The notes under the pieces are model-generated. The model was given only the letters and a program-made list of their open reading frames with translations, searched no databases and was not told the origin of the DNA. A stretch of 8,913 nucleotides of DNA from Nitrospinales bacterium. Its GTDB lineage: Bacteria > Nitrospinota_A > UBA7883 > JACRGQ01. Made by a program: the position numbers and the translations under genes. Positions within the stretch are counted from its first letter, which is position 1, and each line of letters begins with the position of its first letter. The DNA lies in NCBI GenBank assembly GCA_023248615.1, contig JAHFEI010000064.1:1-8913 (forward strand), in the 5' to 3' direction. This document shows positions 7,705 through 8,913 of the stretch, piece by piece.

Positions 7705-8250
7705 ATGTTAAACCGAATCTTGGCGCTACTGGCGTTGGCCTGCCTTTCCGCCTCCGCGCCAGCTTTTGCAACGGAAGTGAAGATAGGCGTAATCAATATG
7801 CAAAGGGCGCTTAATGAAACCGAGGAAGGCAAAAAGGCCCTGGAAAAACTGCGCGGAAAACTTGAGTCCGAAAACAAGGTGCTTAAGGGCAAGCAGGAAG
7901 ACCTGAAAAAGATGGAGGACGACCTGGGCCAGCAAGGGTACATGCTAAGCGAAGCCGCCAAGGCGGAAAAGCAGGAGAAGTTCCGCAAGATGGCGCGTGA
8001 TTTTGAAAAATACAGGGATGAAAAGAGCAAGGAATTTGCTGGCATGCAAAAAGAAGCTACCGAGAAAATCCTGAAGAAACTTTCCGAGATACTGAAAGAC
8101 TTTGCCAAGGGCGAGGGATATACGGTAATCCTGGAATCCAGCCAGCAATCGCAGGGAATGCCCGGCTCCGTCGTATGGTTTGATGGCAGGTTGGATATTA
8201 CCGAGAAGATGATATCCCTGTACAACGCAAAAGGGGCCTCCAAGGAATAA
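7705..8250 (+). CDS. skp: Skp/OmpH-family periplasmic chaperone
   Basis: A 181-residue protein with a signal peptide (MLNR, hydrophobic core, cleavage probably after AFA at 20-22). The mature part opens with the Skp/OmpH beta strand KIGVINMQRAL. A long, highly charged alpha-helical region rich in Lys and Glu (about 40-125) forms the coiled-coil tentacles of the trimer that hold unfolded outer-membrane proteins in the periplasm. The C-terminal strand segment GYTVILESS (about 138-146) and the closing LDITEKMISLYN match the family end. Length is normal (E. coli Skp is 161). It follows bamA by 79 bases, the classical bamA-skp order, so the chaperone and its receptor are probably co-expressed. The call as Skp-family is firm; exact client range is unknown. 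Confidence 0.93.
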   Translation: MLNRILALLALACLSASAPAFATEVKIGVINMQRALNETEEGKKALEKLRGKLESENKVLKGKQEDLKKMEDDLGQQGYMLSEAAKAEKQEKFRKMARDFEKYRDEKSKEFAGMQKEATEKILKKLSEILKDFAKGEGYTVILESSQQSQGMPGSVVWFDGRLDITEKMISLYNAKGASKE

Positions 8251-8282
8251 CCGCCGCCGCTGAAAAACGCGCCGGGCGGCGG
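8251..8282 (+). other. GC-rich hairpin in the skp to radical SAM gap
   Basis: CCGCCGCC (8251-8258) and GGCGGCGG (8275-8282) can form a perfect 8-bp stem with a 16-base loop that begins right after the skp TAA. No T run follows (TAGGGCTGGG instead), so it is not a typical intrinsic terminator. It could stabilise the upstream mRNA end, pause transcription, or lower downstream expression. Confidence 0.5.
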
Positions 8283-8302
8283 TAGGGCTGGGAAACAACC
8301 CA

Positions 8303-8913
8303 ATGAAAATCATCTCAAACACGGCCATAAAAAACTGGCTCTTTTCCTTCGCGCTTGGAAGGAAAGTCGCCCATGGCTTTTATAGCCGCACCAGCCCGCT
8401 TTTCGAATCTGTCGAGCTGGAAACATCTTCAATATGCAACAGGAAATGCCCCTATTGCCCCGTCGCGTACGAAAAAAGACCCGGCGACTACATGGAAGAA
8501 AAAGTATTCCGCAAGATAATAGGCGACCTTAAGGAGATAAGGTTTTCCGGTATTGTAAGCTTTGCCATGTACAGCGAGCCGTTGCTGGATAAAAGGTTTC
8601 CCGATTTTGTGGGCCGCATAAAATCCACCTTGCCCAAAGCGTTTATAGAGGTGTACTCCAACGGCGATTTTCTTACCCCGGAGCTGTTCGAAAAACTGCT
8701 CGCGGCTGGTATGGGAGTGATAAAGGTAACGCAACATGGCCACAACCCATCCCCCGAATTTTTGGAGGCCATAGGCAAAATCCGCAGTTCCAAAAACGGG
8801 GATAAGCTGAATCTCGCCGTCATGGACGAAAACCAGGTGCTGTACAACAGGGGCGGCGCGGTGGAAGTGAAGAATCCGGATAAGTGGATGTTTTGCAACC
8901 TGCGGCGGATGTA
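8303..8913 (+). CDS. Radical SAM protein, possibly SPASM type, 3'-truncated
   Basis: An open frame from ATG 8303 to the window edge gives 203 residues with no stop. Residues 37-52 hold VELETSSICNRKCPYC, where Cys45, Cys49 and Cys52 form the CxxxCxxC motif binding the 4Fe-4S cluster of radical SAM enzymes. FAMYSEPLL (87-95) occupies the place of the GGE-type SAM-binding motif, with Ser-Glu-Pro kept. EVYSNGDFLTPELFEKLLAAG (116-136) is the usual strand-helix of this TIM-barrel family. WMFCNLRRM (195-203) has a Cys198 that could begin an auxiliary cluster (SPASM or twitch) domain, as in peptide-modifying or anaerobic sulfatase-maturase relatives, but the rest is missing. The reaction and substrate cannot be assigned. 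Upstream Shine-Dalgarno is weak (TAGGG 8283-8287, 15 bases away). It follows skp by 52 bases, including the GC hairpin. Confidence 0.85.
   Translation, partial: MKIISNTAIKNWLFSFALGRKVAHGFYSRTSPLFESVELETSSICNRKCPYCPVAYEKRPGDYMEEKVFRKIIGDLKEIRFSGIVSFAMYSEPLLDKRFPDFVGRIKSTLPKAFIEVYSNGDFLTPELFEKLLAAGMGVIKVTQHGHNPSPEFLEAIGKIRSSKNGDKLNLAVMDENQVLYNRGGAVEVKNPDKWMFCNLRRM

Noticed and set aside
8488..8898. 136-codon minus-strand frame at the right edge
   Set aside because: The plus strand there encodes a radical SAM protein with CxxxCxxC and family motifs, so the minus frame is a shadow.
1..8913. CRISPR array, insertion sequence, tRNA or rRNA, phage or defence genes
   Set aside because: No regularly spaced repeats, transposase motifs, terminal inverted repeats or tRNA-like cloverleaf were seen; all long frames are explained by housekeeping or envelope genes.

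Overview
The window looks like chromosomal DNA from a Gram-negative (diderm) bacterium outside the enterobacteria. It has an outer-membrane assembly pair (bamA, skp), an LPS-core type glycosyltransferase, a predicted lipoprotein, and a ClpC-type (not only ClpA/ClpB-type) AAA+ unfoldase. ClpC in a BamA-bearing diderm, a moderately GC-rich base composition and frequent ATA (Ile) and AGG (Arg) codons would suit groups such as Nitrospinota, Nitrospirota or Desulfobacterota. That placement is an inference from general impression and is not secure.

Layout. Positions 1-905 (+) hold the 3' part of a DHH-family phosphoesterase gene, closed by a strong bidirectional terminator at 906-950. Facing it is a minus-strand group of three genes, transcribed from about 2666 down to 984: a small zinc-metalloprotease lipoprotein, a 64-residue Trm112/YcaR-like zinc-ribbon protein, and a WaaE/KdtX-like family 2 glycosyltransferase. 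The last two are 4 bases apart. A divergent intergenic region (2667-2835) carries a candidate promoter for the plus-strand genes. These are clpC (2836-5271), bamA (5331-7625), skp/ompH (7705-8250) and the 5' part of a radical SAM protein gene (8303 to the window end). I see no intrinsic terminator between these four genes, so they could be one transcript.

How the genes work together. Most of the window concerns the cell envelope and protein quality control. Skp chaperones unfolded outer-membrane proteins across the periplasm and BamA inserts them. The glycosyltransferase probably acts on LPS core. The lipoprotein is a predicted envelope metallopeptidase. ClpC (with a ClpP partner, not in this window) unfolds cytoplasmic proteins. 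The radical SAM gene starts where lpxD/fabZ/lpxA often follow skp, and its substrate cannot be deduced.

Nothing here amounts to a clear new system. The observations most worth a second look are a possible 19-codon reading frame between bamA and skp framed by two TAGGAGG stop/Shine-Dalgarno overlaps, the clpC-bamA-skp-radical SAM gene order, the phosphoarginine-site glutamates kept in ClpC, and the small lipoprotein protease divergent from clpC.
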